Assembly (NCBI RefSeq): GCF_003351025.1
Contig: NZ_QPCG01000004.1
Location: 372,001 to 436,000, forward strand
Origin: Mucilaginibacter endophyticus
GTDB taxonomy: Bacteria > Bacteroidota > Bacteroidia > Sphingobacteriales > Sphingobacteriaceae
Direction of reading: 5' to 3'
Length of the DNA stretch: 64,000 bases
In this document: positions 6,680 to 15,326 of the stretch, piece after piece
How positions within the stretch are numbered: the stretch's first letter is position 1
Layout of the letters: each line of letters begins with the position of its first letter
Position numbers and translations under genes: made by a program
The notes under the pieces: generated by a model
What the model saw: the letters and a program-made list of their open reading frames with translations, nothing else
Databases searched by the model: none
Told to the model about the DNA's origin: nothing

Positions 6680-9103
6680 TTGAAACATATTTACAGCGTT
6701 CTGTTTTTCAGTTTGATTTATAGCGGCCTGTTTGCCCAGGTAAAAGTATCCGGTAAAGTAACCGGCGTTTCCCAAAATCCCTTAGTCTTTGCCGTTGTTA
6801 ATCTGCAACAGCAAAACTCCGAGCAAACCCGGGCGGTACAAACCGATTCAGTAGGTTGGTTTAGCTTTACTGCTGTTGATAAAGGCAATTACAACCTAAC
6901 CGTCACTTATACCGGCTATCAAACAACAGTGCTTAAATTAAGCCTGCAGCAGGATACTACCTTATCCGTTACCCTTGTGGATAATACCACACAGTTAAAT
7001 GAAGTAAAAGTAACCGCAAGTAAAGCCTCTGTCGAAAATAAAAGCGATAAACTGGTTTACAACGTATCTACAAGTGCAACATCTGCCGGGGCGGATGCGC
7101 TTACAGTTATTGGCCGGGTGCCGGGCGTAAAAGTTGGGGATAACGATTTAAGCATTGTTGGCAAAGGCAGTGTTAAAGTTATGGTGAACGAAAGACTGGT
7201 TCAGCTGGCAGGTACCGATCTGCTTCGTTACCTGCGGTCGTTATCCGCAAGCCAGGTTGGCACCATCGAGCTGATTAAAAACCCGGGGGCCGCTTATGAT
7301 GCCGAAGGGAACGCCGGGCTTATTAATATTACATTAAAGCATAGCAAAAAGCAGGGTTATTCGGGCAGTGTGCAGGTAAATCAAAAACAATGGCTGCATA
7401 ATCCGGCTTCGGTTTATGGCACCAGCAACTATTGGTGGCTTAATGCAAGCGGCGATATCAATTATAATACAGCCAAACTATCAGCCTATGCTAGTGTAAA
7501 CGTTGATCATGACCACGAGCTGGAAGGCTTTGAAACCGATATCTATTACCCTAAACAAACCTGGCTGCAAACCGATACGGGCAATTACCGCTACCATAAT
7601 TTAAATTTTATTGCCGGGGCCGATTACCGGTTTAGTCCGAAGGTTACCGCCGGGGTAAACTACCAGGGCGGCAAAAACACTTATGATGGGTCGGACCATG
7701 TGAATAACCCAATCATCAATAACGGCAGCGGCGCTATCGATTCAACGCTGAAAACCTACGCTACTTATCACCCGGTGGCCATCAGCAACGCGGTGAACCT
7801 GCATAGCACTATCAGCCTGGATACCGCCGGCGCAAAACTGGTACTTAATGCCGACTATTTTAATTACTACCGCACCGACCGATCTGATTTTGAGAGCAAC
7901 ACCTACCTTGCCGATGGCTCATTGAATGCCGACAGCCGAAACCGCTATCATGATACCAATAAACAGGATATCAACATTTACACTTTTAAAGCAGATGCTT
8001 TTTTACCTACCAAATACGCCCGCTTTGCTTTTGGTGGTAAGCTGAGTTTTATCAATAATTACAGCAACGCTTTTTACTATAAAAAGACGGCTAACGATTC
8101 ATTGAGTTATGACCGCAACCTGAGCAATGAGTTTACCTATACCGAAAATACCCAATCGGTTTATGGCAGTATCAACCGCGAAGATGGTAAATGGAAATAC
8201 CAGGCCGGCTTGCGTGTTGAACGTACCGAAACTAAAGGTTTTTCGCATACGCTTAACCAAACTACCATTAACAATTACACCCGGCTATTCCCGTCGGCAA
8301 CAGTTAGTTACCAGGCAGGAGTCGACCACAGCCTTGCGTTAAATTTTGGCAGGCGGGTTAACCGGCCAACTTTCTGGAACCTTAACCCATTCAAGAGCCT
8401 GTTCACCGCTTACAGTTACGGCGAGGGGAACCCTTATCTCCAACCTGAGTACAATACCAACTTTGAGCTTTCGCATACCTACAAAAACAGGCTTACATCG
8501 GCCATATTTTTAAACGTCACCAACAACGGTTTCAACAACGTAACCATTGCCCGGGCAGATACCAACCTGGTTTATACCACGCCGCTCAACTTTATTAAAA
8601 CTTACCGGGCAGGCATCTCCGAAAATTATTCGATGCAATTGCTGAGCTGGCTTGATAATAATAACCAGTTCACGTTTTACCATACCGATGCAAAATCGGC
8701 ATTAGCGGCAGTAAAAGGGATCAGCGGGTTCGGGGCTTATATAGCTACCAACAATAACATTTATTTTAATGCCGGTAAGAGTTTTTCTGGAGCCGTGAAT
8801 TTCTGGTACCAATTTCCTGAAATTGATCACATTGGCCGCAGCGATGCTTATTATAAACTTGACCTCGGTATTAAGGCCTCCGTTTTTAAAAAGAAGGTAG
8901 ATGTTTCATTTGTGATGAATGATGTTTTCAGGAGCAGCGCTTCGGCAGTTACTACCGTTGTCAATGGTGTACGGCAAAAGTATACCAACTTCCAGATTAA
9001 CAGGTATGCCCTGGTGGGCATCAGCTATCGTTTTGGGAATAGCCTAACTAAAACCGAGAAACAGGATACCGGCAACCAAGACGAGAAAGGCAGGATCCAT
9101 TAA
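6680..9103 (+). CDS. outer membrane beta-barrel receptor with carboxypeptidase-regulatory-like domain (TonB-dependent receptor superfamily)
   Basis: 807 residues. Signal peptide (HIYSVLFFSLIYSGLFAQ), then a CarboxypepD_reg-like domain (about 22-105: VSGKVTGVSQNP, DSVGWFSFTAVDKGNYNLTVTYTGY). A plug-like domain follows (about 108-220: LNEVKVTASKA, IGRVPGVKVGD, IELIKNPGAAYDAEGNAGLINITLK), then a long barrel of alternating strands. The architecture matches the 'outer membrane beta-barrel family' (PF14905 type) rather than SusC, which is longer. It starts with TTG; no in-frame ATG lies close upstream. It stands alone with no SusD partner, so the substrate is unknown. Confidence 0.88.
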   Translation: MKHIYSVLFFSLIYSGLFAQVKVSGKVTGVSQNPLVFAVVNLQQQNSEQTRAVQTDSVGWFSFTAVDKGNYNLTVTYTGYQTTVLKLSLQQDTTLSVTLVDNTTQLNEVKVTASKASVENKSDKLVYNVSTSATSAGADALTVIGRVPGVKVGDNDLSIVGKGSVKVMVNERLVQLAGTDLLRYLRSLSASQVGTIELIKNPGAAYDAEGNAGLINITLKHSKKQGYSGSVQVNQKQWLHNPASVYGTSNYWWLNASGDINYNTAKLSAYASVNVDHDHELEGFETDIYYPKQTWLQTDTGNYRYHNLNFIAGADYRFSPKVTAGVNYQGGKNTYDGSDHVNNPIINNGSGAIDSTLKTYATYHPVAISNAVNLHSTISLDTAGAKLVLNADYFNYYRTDRSDFESNTYLADGSLNADSRNRYHDTNKQDINIYTFKADAFLPTKYARFAFGGKLSFINNYSNAFYYKKTANDSLSYDRNLSNEFTYTENTQSVYGSINREDGKWKYQAGLRVERTETKGFSHTLNQTTINNYTRLFPSATVSYQAGVDHSLALNFGRRVNRPTFWNLNPFKSLFTAYSYGEGNPYLQPEYNTNFELSHTYKNRLTSAIFLNVTNNGFNNVTIARADTNLVYTTPLNFIKTYRAGISENYSMQLLSWLDNNNQFTFYHTDAKSALAAVKGISGFGAYIATNNNIYFNAGKSFSGAVNFWYQFPEIDHIGRSDAYYKLDLGIKASVFKKKVDVSFVMNDVFRSSASAVTTVVNGVRQKYTNFQINRYALVGISYRFGNSLTKTEKQDTGNQDEKGRIH

Positions 9104-9109
9104 AAGCAA

Positions 9110-9135
9110 AAAGGGAGCCACTGCGGGCTCCCTTT
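9110..9135. terminator. bidirectional terminator between converging genes
   Basis: AAAGGGAGCC and GGCTCCCTTT form a perfect 10-base stem around a 6-base loop. It lies between the receptor gene (+) and the MXKDX gene (-) and can serve both. Confidence 0.82.
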
Positions 9136-9160
9136 AAACAATCACAAAACAAAAGCAAGG

Positions 9161-9514
9161 TTACATTTTACCTGAGCTGTCTTTGCCCATTTTACCTTTA
9201 CTCATTTTACTTTTAGACATTTTATCGTGGCTCATTTTATTTGAACCCATTTTGTCTTTTGACATTTTATCAGCGCCCATTTTGTCTGAGGCCATTTTAT
9301 CGTGGCTCATCTTGTCTTTGCCCATTTTATCTGAGGCCATTTTATCATGACTCATTTTGTCTTTACTCATCTTATCCTTTTTCATTTTACCGGTATCACT
9401 AAGTAAAACGGTATTATGCAAAGGAGCCAATGTTTTAGCCTGTACATTAACTGTAAGGCCGGCAATAGCAAAAATGGCGATAAAAGCGCCTGAAATGATT
9501 GATCTGGTTTTCAT
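9161..9514 (-). CDS. secreted methionine-rich pentapeptide MXKDX repeat protein
   Basis: 117 residues. A signal peptide (RSIISGAFIAIFAIAGLTVNVQA) precedes a short linker, and from about residue 43 to the end the chain is a run of five-residue units of the form xDKM(S/A/G)x. Fifteen Met fall in the last 76 residues, nearly all as Lys-Met and fourteen of them exactly five residues apart, with no Cys. NCBI-type annotation would be 'pentapeptide MXKDX repeat protein', whose function is not established. The gene has an ECF-type promoter (9544-9569) identical in pattern to those of the sigma/DUF1223 locus at 48.5 kb. I infer a sacrificial methionine sink for oxidants in the periplasm, analogous to MrpX of Azospira. 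Metal binding is an alternative. Confidence 0.88.
   Translation of the reverse strand: MKTRSIISGAFIAIFAIAGLTVNVQAKTLAPLHNTVLLSDTGKMKKDKMSKDKMSHDKMASDKMGKDKMSHDKMASDKMGADKMSKDKMGSNKMSHDKMSKSKMSKGKMGKDSSGKM
9164..9388 (-). repeat. 15-base coding tandem repeat
   Basis: About fifteen imperfect 15-base units (consensus on the minus strand like GATAAAATG plus two variable codons) encode the Met-Lys pentapeptides. Unit number may vary between strains by slippage. Confidence 0.8.
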
Positions 9515-9543
9515 GTTTGATTTTTTAAGTTGTTTGCCCCTTA

Positions 9544-9569
9544 GTCGTGCCGGGCAACGAAACCTTACA
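9544..9569 (-). promoter_or_regulatory. ECF-type promoter of the MXKDX gene
   Basis: Read on the minus strand: TGTAAGG, 15 bases, CGAC, then TAA. The same two boxes at the same spacing occur at 48526-48551 and 48666-48691. The downstream box lies 30 bases from the start codon, almost exactly as at the sigma gene. Confidence 0.75.
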
Positions 9570-9654
9570 ATGTATTTTCATTTTGTTTTCGGGAGATACC
9601 TATTCGCCTCATTCCAAAAATTTTCATGAAATTCGGCCACAATAAAACTGTTTT

Positions 9655-9981
9655 ATGGAGATCAGCGAAGCACAAAAACTGGTAGATAACTGGATAAAAA
9701 CAATGGGGATCCGGTACTTTAACGAACTCACCAACACCGCCATCTTAATGGAAGAGGTTGGTGAAGTAGCCCGCATTATGGCCAGGCAATACGGCGAGCA
9801 ATCATTCAAAAAATCAGATACCGAAGTTAACCTTGCCGATGAAATGGCCGATGTGCTTTTTGTGCTCATTTGCCTGGCCAATCAAACCGGCATCGACCTT
9901 ACCGAAGCCCTTGAAAAAAATATGCAAAAGAAAAGTATCCGCGATGCTGAACGGCATAAAAACAATAAAAAGCTCAAATAG
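9655..9981 (+). CDS. MazG-like nucleotide pyrophosphohydrolase
   Basis: 108 residues, an all-alpha NTP pyrophosphohydrolase of the MazG/dUTPase-like superfamily. The metal-binding acidic motifs are present: EEVGE (33-37) and ADEMAD (61-66, the ExxD-type second pair). Such single-domain proteins hydrolyse non-canonical or excess (d)NTPs to the monophosphate and pyrophosphate. It stands alone between two promoter-containing gaps. Substrate not predictable. Confidence 0.9.
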   Translation: MEISEAQKLVDNWIKTMGIRYFNELTNTAILMEEVGEVARIMARQYGEQSFKKSDTEVNLADEMADVLFVLICLANQTGIDLTEALEKNMQKKSIRDAERHKNNKKLK

Positions 9982-10097
9982 ATAAAATTTAATTTTATCT
10001 ATTGCATAAAAACAAAATTAAATTCTTTAAAACTTAATTTTAATGCAATTTAATAAGGAAAAGGACGTTTAATCCAAAACAATTAAACAGCCTTATT

Positions 10098-10982
10098 ATG
10101 AAAACCTATTTTTTCCTGTCGATAAGCTTTTTGCTTGTACTAACATCATGCAAACATGATACAGAACAAAAAGTAAAGGTGCAAGACGTAGTGTTAACGC
10201 CACCTCCTCCTGTAGAAGAAAAGAGCATTGCAGCTACAGATCAGCTGGAAGATGCCGGTACTGCTAATAAACCGGCCGCGCCTAACCCATCCATTACCGA
10301 CACTGCTAAAAAGATCATTAAGGAAGGTGATATTCGCTTTGAAACTGGTAACCCAAAGGCGGCTAAACAAAATATCGTCTCTTCACTAAAAAAGTTAGGC
10401 GGTTATCTTGCCGAAGAAAACGAAACTACCAGCAGCGAAACCAATCAGAAAGAGTATAGCCTCAAGATCAGGGTGCCCTCCAAAAACTTCGATGTATTTT
10501 TAAACAATTTAACGTCCAGTGCAGACCATATCGAATCAAAGAATATCCATATCCGCGATGTAACCACGCAGTTTATAGATGTTCGCGCCGAGATCGGCAA
10601 TAACAAACAGTTAGAACAACGTTATCTGCAACTGGCGGCCAAAGCAACCAAAATGACCGATTTGCTGGCGATAGAAGATAAACTGGCCAGTATCCGTACA
10701 GCTATTGATTCGGCCCAGGGGCAACTTAATTACCTGAGCAGCCAAGTTAGTTACAGCTCACTTGATATCAGCTTTTATACCCGGCATGCGGGAGAAGTAA
10801 ACACCGGCAACGGCTTTGGTTATAAATTTAAGACCGCAATTGGCGAGGGCTGGGAAGTTTTACAAAACCTGTTTTTCGCGCTTATAGCATTGTGGCCTTT
10901 AATGATGGGCGCTGTCATCTTTCTGCTGCTGATCAGGCGCTGGAAAAGGCGGAGAAAAGCAAACATTATAACCGAGGTGTAA
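10098..10982 (+). CDS. DUF4349 domain lipoprotein
   Basis: 294 residues. Lipobox LTSC (Cys18), a Pro-rich linker (residues about 35-70), then a DUF4349 domain with the typical start KIIKEGDIRFE, a coiled-coil-like middle (AEIGNNKQLEQRYLQLAAKATKM) and one C-terminal membrane segment (about 254-277) followed by a basic tail (RRWKRRRK). A lipid at one end and a membrane helix at the other suggest it stays at the inner membrane. The molecular role of DUF4349 is unknown. Confidence 0.88.
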   Translation: MKTYFFLSISFLLVLTSCKHDTEQKVKVQDVVLTPPPPVEEKSIAATDQLEDAGTANKPAAPNPSITDTAKKIIKEGDIRFETGNPKAAKQNIVSSLKKLGGYLAEENETTSSETNQKEYSLKIRVPSKNFDVFLNNLTSSADHIESKNIHIRDVTTQFIDVRAEIGNNKQLEQRYLQLAAKATKMTDLLAIEDKLASIRTAIDSAQGQLNYLSSQVSYSSLDISFYTRHAGEVNTGNGFGYKFKTAIGEGWEVLQNLFFALIALWPLMMGAVIFLLLIRRWKRRRKANIITEV

Positions 10983-11151
10983 AAATTATCGCTAAAGTTA
11001 ATTTAATATTAAAATTATAAAATACTAAAATGATAAAAGGTATTACTTTATGAAGATTTAATTATAAGAGTAGAATCTTTATTAAATTAATTAATAAATG
11101 CTTGACAAGTAGAAATTTAACGCTAATTTTAAGCATCCTAATTGATTGATC

Positions 11152-11565
11152 ATGATCCGTGTACGGTCTAAAGTTGTACTGTTGGTTGCCCCACATGTAG
11201 TTGGGCTTGAGGTATTGCCTAATAACAAGGTTTTTAAACATATTTCAACAACCGCGGCTATCTTTCCGGTCATACATGATATCAAACCCAACCTGCTCAT
11301 TCTCGATTACGACTATCTTGTTCAGGATATCGAAAAAATCCTTCGTCGCTTAAGTTCAAACCCCGCATACAAAGGCATCAAAATTTGCTGCTATAAAAAT
11401 AAATGGCACTCTAAAGTCGATCCTTTCCTGAAAACCTTAGGCGTTGATCATATTTTTTACGCTGAAGACATGAAGCAGGAAGCCTCTCGCAAAACCGCCT
11501 TTGAAGCCATCGGCGATGTTATAATGGATGGAACGTTTTTCAACTTGCTAAAACCGGTACATTAA
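11152..11565 (+). CDS. receiver-like (REC-fold) small protein, function unknown
   Basis: 137 residues from ATG 11152 (a TTG two codons earlier is open but less likely). The pattern resembles a response-regulator receiver domain: beta-1 KVVLLVAPHVVG, a PNLLILDYD strand whose Asp would match the phosphorylation site, and a late hydrophobic strand KICCYKN. The acidic pair normally found after beta-1 is absent and no output domain follows, so it may be an atypical or pseudo-receiver. No kinase is adjacent. The preceding 160 bases are very AT-rich and hold no gene. Confidence 0.6.
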   Translation: MIRVRSKVVLLVAPHVVGLEVLPNNKVFKHISTTAAIFPVIHDIKPNLLILDYDYLVQDIEKILRRLSSNPAYKGIKICCYKNKWHSKVDPFLKTLGVDHIFYAEDMKQEASRKTAFEAIGDVIMDGTFFNLLKPVH

Positions 11566-11582
11566 GAGCCCCTCTATTATTT

Positions 11583-11675
11583 CATGCCGTTGCGAGGAGG
11601 AACGACGAAGCAATCGCATACTATACAGAGCTACTCTGCTTCCGTGCGGTTGCCACGCTTCGCTCGCAATGACAT
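11583..11675. repeat. palindromic repeat family B, copy 1
   Basis: The ends pair as TTGCGAGGAGGAACGA and TTCGCTCGCAATGACA-like arms around CTATACAGAG. It recurs at 17704-17795, 34247-34335 and 62572-62665, in either orientation. Confidence 0.85.
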
Positions 11676-11738
11676 AGTTTTTTGCCCCCGTTTTTCAACT
11701 CCAAAACTCTTGATTCCTGAATCTAATAGTCCTGATTC

Positions 11739-12524
11739 TTAAATAACCACTTCTCCCTCAAAAACCTTAACAGCCGGACCTTCTAAGAAGATATCGGTAA
11801 AAGCTTTGCCATCATAATCAAAGCGAATGTTGAGGTTACCGCCCAATACCTTTATAGGAGTGGTGATATGTCCTGTTTGTTCGTTATGTTGCGCCATGGC
11901 TAATGCTACCGCTGTAACACCCGTACCGCAGGCAAAAGTTTCATCCTCTACCCCACGCTCAAAGGTGCGTACAAAATAACCGTCTTCGGCAGGCTCAACA
12001 AAATTTACATTGATGCCTTTTTCGTGATAGGTTTCATTATTGCGGATGGCATAGCCCTCGGTATACATATCGCGCTCGGCCAGGCCGTCAACCAGTTTTA
12101 CATAGTGTGGCGAACCTGTATTGAGCACATAGGCCTCAGCATCTTTGCTAACATCGTTTACATCTATCATTTGCAGGCTCACCCAATCGCCCTCGTCTGA
12201 AATTTTGGCATAATGCGGACCATCGACAGCCAAAAATTCAGTTTCGGATTCAATAACGCCTAAAAATTTGGCAAAAGCCACAATGCACCTACCGCCATTG
12301 CCGCACATGCTGCTCGGCTGACCATCGGCATTGTAATAAACCATCTCAAAATCGTACCCTTCTTTGTTCTGCAGCAGCATGAGGCCATCGCCCCCGATAC
12401 CAAAACGGCGGTCGCAAAGGCTTGAAATTAGCTTAGGATTATGATGATCAACGCTGTTATCGCGGTTATCTATCAAAATAAAATCATTTCCGGCGCCCTG
12501 GTACTTATAAAAATGTAAATTCAC
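11739..12524 (-). CDS. dapF: diaminopimelate epimerase
   Basis: 261 residues, near the family length. It interconverts LL- and meso-diaminopimelate in lysine and peptidoglycan precursor synthesis in the cytoplasm. The two catalytic Cys are in the expected motifs: MCGNGGR (Cys74) and ACGTGVTA (Cys199). The N-terminal signature FYKYQGAGNDFILID is also typical. It diverges from the Deg protease gene and is not in an operon with other lysine genes here. Confidence 0.96.
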   Translation of the reverse strand: MNLHFYKYQGAGNDFILIDNRDNSVDHHNPKLISSLCDRRFGIGGDGLMLLQNKEGYDFEMVYYNADGQPSSMCGNGGRCIVAFAKFLGVIESETEFLAVDGPHYAKISDEGDWVSLQMIDVNDVSKDAEAYVLNTGSPHYVKLVDGLAERDMYTEGYAIRNNETYHEKGINVNFVEPAEDGYFVRTFERGVEDETFACGTGVTAVALAMAQHNEQTGHITTPIKVLGGNLNIRFDYDGKAFTDIFLEGPAVKVFEGEVVI

Positions 12525-12639
12525 GTTATTATACTATTTAATGTCAGCTTATTAGTATTAGCAAAACCCGTGCTAACAATTAAAAAAGCCAATGTTGATC
12601 TATTTAACAAATTTTAACATAAAACGCAATAACTTATCG

Positions 12640-12671
12640 TTGATTATCTCGTCTATATGGTATTAAATTTG
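12640..12671 (+). promoter_or_regulatory. Bacteroidota-type housekeeping promoter of the Deg protease gene
   Basis: TTG at 12640-12642 and TAAATTTG at 12664-12671 (matching TAnnTTTG) are 21 bases apart, ending 45 bases before the ATG. Confidence 0.5.
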
Positions 12672-12716
12672 ATTTGTAAAATAAGTAAACTTAATAATAA
12701 GAAAGGCAAATTATAA

Positions 12717-14252
12717 ATGAAAAAGATAGGTTTAACACTATTAACCGCTTTTGTTGGAGGGGCGATGGCCTTAGGGGTATACAAGGTTATCGAAAACAAG
12801 TACTCAGACAACATGAGCTTTGAGGACAAACAGAAAGTATATTTTACCAGCAACCCGTCGGCTCCGGTATCATCAACCGGCGATCTGGATTTTACACAAG
12901 CGGCTGCCGTAGCTACCCCAGCGGTGGTTTACATCCGCACTACGTATAGCAGCAAGGCCAGCGGTGGCGGTCAGGATCAGCTGGAGCAAATGTTTGGCGA
13001 TATGTTTGGTCAGCGTTCGCGTCCGCAAGGTCCGCAAATGGCATCTGGTTCGGGCGTTATCATTTCGCCTGATGGCTATATCGTAACCAACAACCACGTG
13101 GTTGAAAAGGCCGACAAAATTACTGTTGCCACCAATGATCACCGTACATTTAGCGCCAAAGTTATAGGTACCGATCCAAGCACCGACCTGGCCCTGATTA
13201 AAGTAAGCGCTACCAACCTGCCTATTGTAAAATTAGGCAACAGCGACGACGCTAAAGTTGGCGAATGGGTTTTAGCCGTTGGTAACCCGTTTAACTTAAC
13301 TTCAACCGTTACAGCCGGTATCATCAGCGCTAAAGGCCGTAACATAGGTATTATTGGCAGCGAAGATAATTCGGACGAAAACCCGTTCGGTCGTACACGC
13401 CAGCAAACCGGCCCTAAGCTGAACAAGGCTATCGAGTCGTTTATTCAAACAGACGCGGCCATTAACCCTGGAAACAGCGGTGGCGCGTTGGTTAACACCC
13501 GTGGCGAGCTGATTGGTATTAATGCTGCTATCGCTTCGCACACCGGCTCATACGAAGGCTATGGCTTTGCTATCCCGGTTAACCTGGCTAAAAAAGTATT
13601 GAACGATATCAAAAAATTCGGTACTGTAAAACGCGGTTTTGTAGGTGTTACTTTCACCGAACTTAACCCTGATGTAGCTCAGAAACTTGACGTAACAACC
13701 ACCAACGGTTTATACGTTAATGATCTTGTACCGGGTGGTGGCGCCGAACAGGCAGGTTTAAAGAAAGGCGATATCATTGTTAAAGTTGAAGGTCAGCAGG
13801 TTTATGAATCATCCGACTTGCAGGAACGTGTAGGTCGTTTGCAACCTGGCGATAAGATTAACGTCACCGTATTGCGCGATGGCAAGGATAAAGATTTCGC
13901 GGTAACCCTTAAAGGCGACGCGGCACCGGCAACTAACCGTACTGCAGCCACATCTAAATCGGCCGAAGAGCTGTTTAACAAACTGGGCGCAAGCTTCCAC
14001 GCTTTAACCCCGGCCGAAAAAGCAAAACTGCATGTTAACGGTGGTGTACTGGTAACCCAGGTACGCGAAGGTGGCTTATTTGATGCTGCCGAAATTCCCG
14101 AAGGTGTGGTAATCACCAGCATCAATAAAATAGCCATAGGCAGCATTGATGATATTGACAGGGCTATTGTAAAGCCGATACAAGGCAATATTATCATCGC
14201 CGGTATCTACCCTGATGGGTCGCACTTCAGCAGCGCGTTCCCGGCTCAATAA
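12717..14252 (+). CDS. HtrA/Deg family serine endopeptidase with two PDZ domains
   Basis: 511 residues. An N-terminal hydrophobic segment (about 5-21) exports or anchors it in the periplasm. The trypsin-like domain has the triad His127 (TNNHVVE), Asp157 (STDLALIK) and Ser254 (NPGNSGGALV). PDZ1 follows at about 300-395 (GFVGVTFTEL, LKKGDIIVKVEGQQV) and a second PDZ-like domain at about 425-505 (GGVLVTQVREGG, IPEGVVITSINK). It degrades misfolded envelope proteins and may act as a chaperone. Whether it is the DegP, DegQ or DegS orthologue cannot be fixed by sight. Confidence 0.95.
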   Translation: MKKIGLTLLTAFVGGAMALGVYKVIENKYSDNMSFEDKQKVYFTSNPSAPVSSTGDLDFTQAAAVATPAVVYIRTTYSSKASGGGQDQLEQMFGDMFGQRSRPQGPQMASGSGVIISPDGYIVTNNHVVEKADKITVATNDHRTFSAKVIGTDPSTDLALIKVSATNLPIVKLGNSDDAKVGEWVLAVGNPFNLTSTVTAGIISAKGRNIGIIGSEDNSDENPFGRTRQQTGPKLNKAIESFIQTDAAINPGNSGGALVNTRGELIGINAAIASHTGSYEGYGFAIPVNLAKKVLNDIKKFGTVKRGFVGVTFTELNPDVAQKLDVTTTNGLYVNDLVPGGGAEQAGLKKGDIIVKVEGQQVYESSDLQERVGRLQPGDKINVTVLRDGKDKDFAVTLKGDAAPATNRTAATSKSAEELFNKLGASFHALTPAEKAKLHVNGGVLVTQVREGGLFDAAEIPEGVVITSINKIAIGSIDDIDRAIVKPIQGNIIIAGIYPDGSHFSSAFPAQ

Positions 14253-14277
14253 GTTTTTTAAGTGATTTTCTATATGA

Positions 14278-14302
14278 AGCCCCGGTCTATTTAGATCGGG
14301 GC
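14278..14302 (+). terminator. intrinsic terminator of the Deg protease gene
   Basis: AGCCCCGGTCT and AGATCGGGGCT pair (one G-U) around ATTT and are followed by TTCTTTTTT. Confidence 0.85.
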
Positions 14303-14336
14303 TTTCTTTTTTGGCTTTAAAAAAGCGTGGCCTTGA

Positions 14337-14462
14337 GCGATTCCCTCCCTTGGGAGGGTGTAGGGAGGGGTTTCTTCAACCATGCTTATTTTGTTAATTA
14401 GGCGTATAACCCCTCCCTGCCAATACACAATCCTAACGCCCCCCTCCCAAGGGAGGGAATTG
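14337..14462. repeat. palindromic repeat family A, copy 3
   Basis: The left half starts GCGATTCCCTCCCTTGGG; the right half ends CCCAAGGGAGGGAATTG. The gap from 14253 to 14767 holds this repeat, the terminator before it and the hairpin at 14561; I see no gene there. Confidence 0.87.
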
Positions 14463-14560
14463 TCAACACACGGGTGTGTTTCTACAATAGCTAGGATTCG
14501 TAACTTAAGAACTTTTGTTGTAACCAACTTACATCGTCGCCCTCTTGGCCGCGGAGGCCA

Positions 14561-14587
14561 GTTACTTTACCTTAGATGCAAAGTAAC
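14561..14587. repeat. inverted repeat GTTACTTT/AAAGTAAC
   Basis: 8-base arms 11 bases apart, preceded by GGCCGCGGAGGCC. It resembles a dispersed element often seen in Bacteroidota genomes, but only one copy lies in this window. Confidence 0.45.
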
Positions 14588-14767
14588 CAAACATCAAGAC
14601 AAAAAAATGCTTCCCCCCACAGGCTATACTCCCAGGCCCGCTTTTTTGTCGGGCCGGCGCGCTTTTGTTTTGGGGATAATAATGTCTTCTGTTCTTTATA
14701 AACTTTACGGTCTTGTTTCCTGACTCTTGCCATCTGGTTTCTTCTTCCAAACTCATATCTTAGAAAC

Positions 14768-15151
14768 GTGATCAAAGTAACCTGCGCTATTATTGTTAAT
14801 GCCGACGGACTCGTTCTCGCCGCCCAGCGGAGCGCGACCATGAGTCTGCCGTTAAAGTGGGAGTTTCCCGGCGGCAAAATTGAATCCGGCGAAACCGCCG
14901 AAGCCTGCCTCATCCGCGAGATTAAGGAAGAGCTTCATGTGGATGTTGAAATTGTTTCTTCTTTGCCAGCTAATACCCACCTTTATCCTAATGTGACCAT
15001 ACAACTGATCCCTTTTATTTGTAGAATTACCTCTGGCGAGATTATTCTTAAAGAGCACCTTGATTTCAAATGGCTACCTAAAGATGAATTGTTAGCTTTG
15101 GATTGGGCGGAAGCGGATGTGTCGATTGTTAAATATTATATTGAAAATTAG
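14768..15151 (+). CDS. MutT-like Nudix (d)NTP pyrophosphohydrolase
   Basis: 127 residues from a GTG start. The Nudix box runs from Gly36 to Val58 (GKIESGETAEACLIREIKEELHV), with the metal-binding REIKEE intact; the usual Gly near the end of the box is His57. The N-terminal CAIIVNADGLVLAAQRS and WEFPGGK resemble MutT, which removes 8-oxo-dGTP from the nucleotide pool. Substrate preference is inferred. It is the only gene in its unit. Confidence 0.92.
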   Translation: MIKVTCAIIVNADGLVLAAQRSATMSLPLKWEFPGGKIESGETAEACLIREIKEELHVDVEIVSSLPANTHLYPNVTIQLIPFICRITSGEIILKEHLDFKWLPKDELLALDWAEADVSIVKYYIEN

Positions 15152-15326
15152 TTTCTCTTTTCTTTCCAATTATTTTCTACATTTACAATCTATATAACTC
15201 ACATAGACATAGTAGTATTTAATTAATCAAACAAAATAATGCAAAGGCATAGGGGTAAAAGTTTAGAGTGTTGTAATAAAGTAAACGCGTTAAAAGCTTT
15301 ATTCAATCACTTTAAAATAATTACCC

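Noticed and set aside
9164..9388. Regular 15-base repeats that might be taken for a CRISPR or satellite array
   Set aside because: They keep one reading frame, encode Lys-Met pentapeptides after a signal peptide, and have no unique spacers.
14382..14723. Open frame of 113 codons in the gap before the Nudix gene
   Set aside because: It is coded by repeat A and the GTTACTTT hairpin region and has no protein-like pattern.
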